NCBI GenBank assembly: GCA_951813605.1
Contig: OX638379.1
Coordinates: 3,652,062-3,716,061, forward strand
Length of the DNA: 64,000 nucleotides
DNA from: an uncultured Bryobacterales bacterium
GTDB lineage: Bacteria > Acidobacteriota > Terriglobia > Bryobacterales > UBA6623
Reading direction: 5' to 3'
How positions within the stretch are numbered: the first letter of the stretch is position 1; each line of letters opens with the position of its first letter. Below the pieces are notes generated by a model. The model saw only the letters and a list, made by a program, of their open reading frames with translations. It made no database searches and was not told the DNA's origin. Both the position numbers and the translations under genes were made by a program. Below are positions 61,705 to 64,000 of this stretch, in pieces.

Positions 61705-62913
61705 CTATGCCCATATCGACTGAGTTGCCTCGCGGCCTACGCGCGCTTCCCCGCTCTGGACCACCGCCAACTTGGTGGCGATCGGGCCGATCATTTCGTA
61801 GAGCACGACAGCCGACAGGACGATCGTAGAGATCTGGTCGTAGTACTCCGGGAACTGCCGACTGATCGTCAGTACCAAGCCGATGGCCAGTCCAGCCTGG
61901 GTAAGAAGGCCGAAGCCAAGATAATGCTGCACTTGGGTGTCCATGCCCAGCCTGCGGCTCCCGAGCCAGGCCCCCGCGAACTTGCCCACGCCCCGTGCGA
62001 GCAGGTACGTGATTCCGACACCACCCATCGTAGCCAGGCGGCTGACGTCGAGGTCGGCACCGGCCAGGACGAAGAAGATCGCGTAGAACGGCGGGTCGGT
62101 GCCCGCCAGAGCCTTGAACAACCGGCGGCTGCGGCGCGACAGGTTCACCATCGTCGCGCCCACGGCCAGGCTAGCGACCAACGGGGAAAGGTCCAGGATC
62201 CTCGCTAGACCCACGCAGAGCAGGATCGAGCCGGCCAGCAGAATGAGCATCTCTCCCGTCTCGCTCACCTGCCGCGCCCAGCCAGCCAGCATGAGGCCGG
62301 TCAGGAAGCCCAGAGCGGCCGATCCGGCCAGCTGCCACAGCAGCGGGAAGCCTGCATGGAATACCGTTTCCAAGAAGCCCTGCTGGCCCCACCGGGCGAC
62401 CAGATCGACGCATGAAGCGCAGGCGATGTAGGCGACCAAGCAGAAGATGTTGTTTACCGCGATGATGCCGAGCAACGCGTCGCTGAGCGGCCCGCGCGCG
62501 TTGCACTCGCGCAGAACCATCAACGTGGATGCCGGTGCCGTCGCGATCGAGATCGCGGCCAGCAGCAGCGCGACCTGCCACTGCAGGCCTACGACGAACA
62601 TGCCCGCCAGAACCAAGCCGGCGGCTAGAACGGACTCCATCAATGTCAGCTGCACGATCTTCCGTCCGATGCTGCGCACCAAGCTGTACTCGAACACGGC
62701 ACCGATCGAGAACAGGATCAGCCCGAGCGCCACCTCGCTCAGTGCCTCGAGCGCCTGGATGTTCTCGTGGCTCACCCATCCCAGCATCGAGGGCCCGAGC
62801 GCGACGCCCGCAAGAATGTAGCCGGTCACCTCGGGGATGCGCAGGACGCGCACCAAGTGCCCCGCCAGCAGAGCCAGGAGCAGGATCAACCCCAGGGAGG
62901 AAAGCTCATTCAT
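61705..62913 (-). CDS. CPA2-family cation:proton antiporter (KefB/NapA-like)
   Basis: I start at ATG 62913 because MNELSSLGLILLLALLAGHL opens the first membrane helix; a farther start overlaps the upstream gene's coding. The 402-residue protein has about 12 helices. Family marks are IPEVTGYILAGVALGP, LALLLFSIGA-like ALGLILFSIGAVFE, and FVLAGADLDVS near residue 285. Acidic membrane residues for ion binding are fewer than in NhaA. It exchanges Na+ or K+ for protons. Its start overlaps the PDZ gene's end by eight bases, indicating an operon. Confidence 0.87.
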   Translation of the reverse strand: MNELSSLGLILLLALLAGHLVRVLRIPEVTGYILAGVALGPSMLGWVSHENIQALEALSEVALGLILFSIGAVFEYSLVRSIGRKIVQLTLMESVLAAGLVLAGMFVVGLQWQVALLLAAISIATAPASTLMVLRECNARGPLSDALLGIIAVNNIFCLVAYIACASCVDLVARWGQQGFLETVFHAGFPLLWQLAGSAALGFLTGLMLAGWARQVSETGEMLILLAGSILLCVGLARILDLSPLVASLAVGATMVNLSRRSRRLFKALAGTDPPFYAIFFVLAGADLDVSRLATMGGVGITYLLARGVGKFAGAWLGSRRLGMDTQVQHYLGFGLLTQAGLAIGLVLTISRQFPEYYDQISTIVLSAVVLYEMIGPIATKLAVVQSGEARVGREATQSIWA

Positions 62914-64000
62914 CGGCTTGGACCAAGCTGCCCCAGATGCGCCCGCGACGCTCCAGAACGAAATGAGCTGGCCGGCCCGCGTTTTCGCGGAAGATGGCCC
63001 CGAGATTCTCAAAGGAGCTGGGCATCTTCTGGTTCACCGACAGCAACCGGTCGCCGGGAAGCGCCCCGGCTCGCTCGGCTATGCTGCCGGGAATAACAGA
63101 CATCACCGGCAGGCCGCCCCCTTCGCCGACGAAGCCGCGGGTTGAGACCGCAGCCTCCGTCGCGGCACGAGCCACCAGCCGGATGGTCTGGACGCGCCTT
63201 GCCCGCCAGATCCTAAGCTCGTGGACCTCGTGCGAAACCGGCAGGACGAGACGTTGCAAGTCGGCCATCGACTCGACCGGTACGTCGTCCAAGGCCAGTA
63301 CCATGTCTCCCGGCATCAGGCCCGCCTGGTGCGCACGGTATCCCCACCAGACTTCTCGGACGAGGACACCCGTCGGGCGTCCGAAGAATTCGAGCTCCGC
63401 CTCTCCAGCCGGTCCCGGCCGCATCCCGTAACGAGCGACCAGTCTGTCCTGAAATGTCGCCGGCTCCCGGGCTCGCGATTCGAGCGCGCCGACTTCTGCC
63501 GCGACCAAGGTGCCTGAGCAGTCCAGCGCGACAGCCACCAAGCCTCCGTCAATCGAGAAGATGCCGGCTCCCGGCTGCATCGAGCCGAAGTCAAGGTTCG
63601 TCTGGACCTCGGAGAGATCAATCTCCCCGCAGCGGCGGTTGGTAACGCCGAACAGGTTGCCCGCGGAATAGCGCAGCCCGCCGTTCCGGGACCGCCATAC
63701 CGCCAGGATCCAGGCCCCGCGGCCGTATAGCCGTACCGGCCTGCGGTCGCTGACCCTCGCGTCCAGGGGTGCACCGAGCAGCACGTACGGCAGATGAGGA
63801 GCGGAGACACCCGTCTTCAACTCAACTTCCCTGTTTCCTAGTGCTGTCTTGTCCTGTGCTGGGAAAGGGCCCAGGCGGGCTGCCGTCACCACCTGCCCTG
63901 CCTGCCACACTACCCCGCTGTGCCCTGTCTCCCCCAGCAGGACCACGCTGTCCTCGACCTGGGAAGCGACATGAGCGAAGTAGTCCGCGATCTGCTCCAC
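62906..64000 (-). CDS. PDZ protein with a catalytically dead trypsin-like domain (partial)
   Basis: The visible 364 residues run to the window edge; GTG at the edge may or may not be the start. The N-terminal part (about 1-190) resembles an HtrA/DegP fold: VEDSVVLLGETGHSG and GQVVTAARLG, where the catalytic His loop would be, and PGAGIFSIDGGLVAV, where GNSGGPL would be. The catalytic His and Ser are both missing. Two PDZ-like regions follow (VWWGYRAHQAGLMPGDMVLALDDVPV, about 220-285, and VIPGSIAERAGALPGDRLLSVN, about 305-355). It may act as a scaffold or chaperone for the downstream antiporter. Confidence 0.75.
   Translation of the reverse strand: MEQIADYFAHVASQVEDSVVLLGETGHSGVVWQAGQVVTAARLGPFPAQDKTALGNREVELKTGVSAPHLPYVLLGAPLDARVSDRRPVRLYGRGAWILAVWRSRNGGLRYSAGNLFGVTNRRCGEIDLSEVQTNLDFGSMQPGAGIFSIDGGLVAVALDCSGTLVAAEVGALESRAREPATFQDRLVARYGMRPGPAGEAELEFFGRPTGVLVREVWWGYRAHQAGLMPGDMVLALDDVPVESMADLQRLVLPVSHEVHELRIWRARRVQTIRLVARAATEAAVSTRGFVGEGGGLPVMSVIPGSIAERAGALPGDRLLSVNQKMPSSFENLGAIFRENAGRPAHFVLERRGRIWGSLVQADE

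Overview
The window is high-GC bacterial chromosomal DNA. No rRNA, tRNA or CRISPR array was seen. The gene content suggests an Acidobacteriota genome of the Solibacter/Bryobacterales type. The clues are acidobacterial secreted VWA proteins, Tat-exported Gfo/Idh/MocA and enolase-superfamily proteins, DUF1501 and DUF1549/DUF1553 (PSD1) partners, several secreted sulfatases, and a multi-copy secreted 'GDPDLQG(L/V)WT' family. This is an inference from family composition; no phylogenetic marker was compared.

Layout. 1-11.4 kb: a decayed VWA paralogue beside an intact VWA gene, a Gfo/Idh/MocA oxidoreductase, CvpA, a PmtA-like methyltransferase, a TPR protein, a sulfatase, a GH2 glycosidase, a PfkB sugar kinase, and a nucleotidyltransferase with its small partner. 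11.4-21.6 kb: a PqiC-type lipoprotein, a Cys-rich protein, speA, an acyl-CoA ligase, pyrF, a cyclase-family lipoprotein, a serine beta-lactamase-like hydrolase, a second sulfatase, nrdR and a small membrane protein. 22-28.1 kb: a BNR-4 protein, then the classic rpmH-rnpA-yidD-yidC-jag-mnmE cluster of ribosome, RNase P and membrane-insertion genes. 28.1-37.3 kb: an IS110-type transposase remnant, purS, a GlmS-like protein with a ruined glutaminase site, an M48 protease, a class V aminotransferase, a GH32 fructosidase and a sugar ABC ATPase plus permease. 37.6-50.1 kb: a very large SNF2-type ATPase, a DUF1501/PSD1 pair, an enolase-superfamily protein, an alpha/beta hydrolase and a third sulfatase. 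50.2-58.1 kb: four members of the secreted 'GDPDLQG' family (one fused to two VOC domains), a DUF6152 protein and a group II intron inserted between them. 58.4-64 kb: B12-dependent ribonucleotide reductase nrdJ with a candidate pair of NrdR boxes upstream, then a CPA2 antiporter co-transcribed with a PDZ protein.

How the genes fit together. The sulfatases, GH2, GH32, BNR-4 protein, PfkB kinase, sugar importer, oxidoreductase and enolase fit a lifestyle of degrading sulfated or decorated polysaccharides. nrdR at 20.7 kb and nrdJ at 58.4-61.2 kb probably form one regulatory circuit.

Signs of decay are frequent: the VWA paralogue, the amber-broken intron reverse transcriptase, the transposase remnant, a nucleotidyltransferase without a normal start codon, and a probable frameshift in a sulfatase signal peptide. 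The most unusual intact gene is the GlmS-like protein at 29.0-30.9 kb. It keeps the sugar-phosphate isomerase core but has Ser for the catalytic Cys, lacks the other glutaminase motifs, and has Arg for the conserved C-tail Lys.
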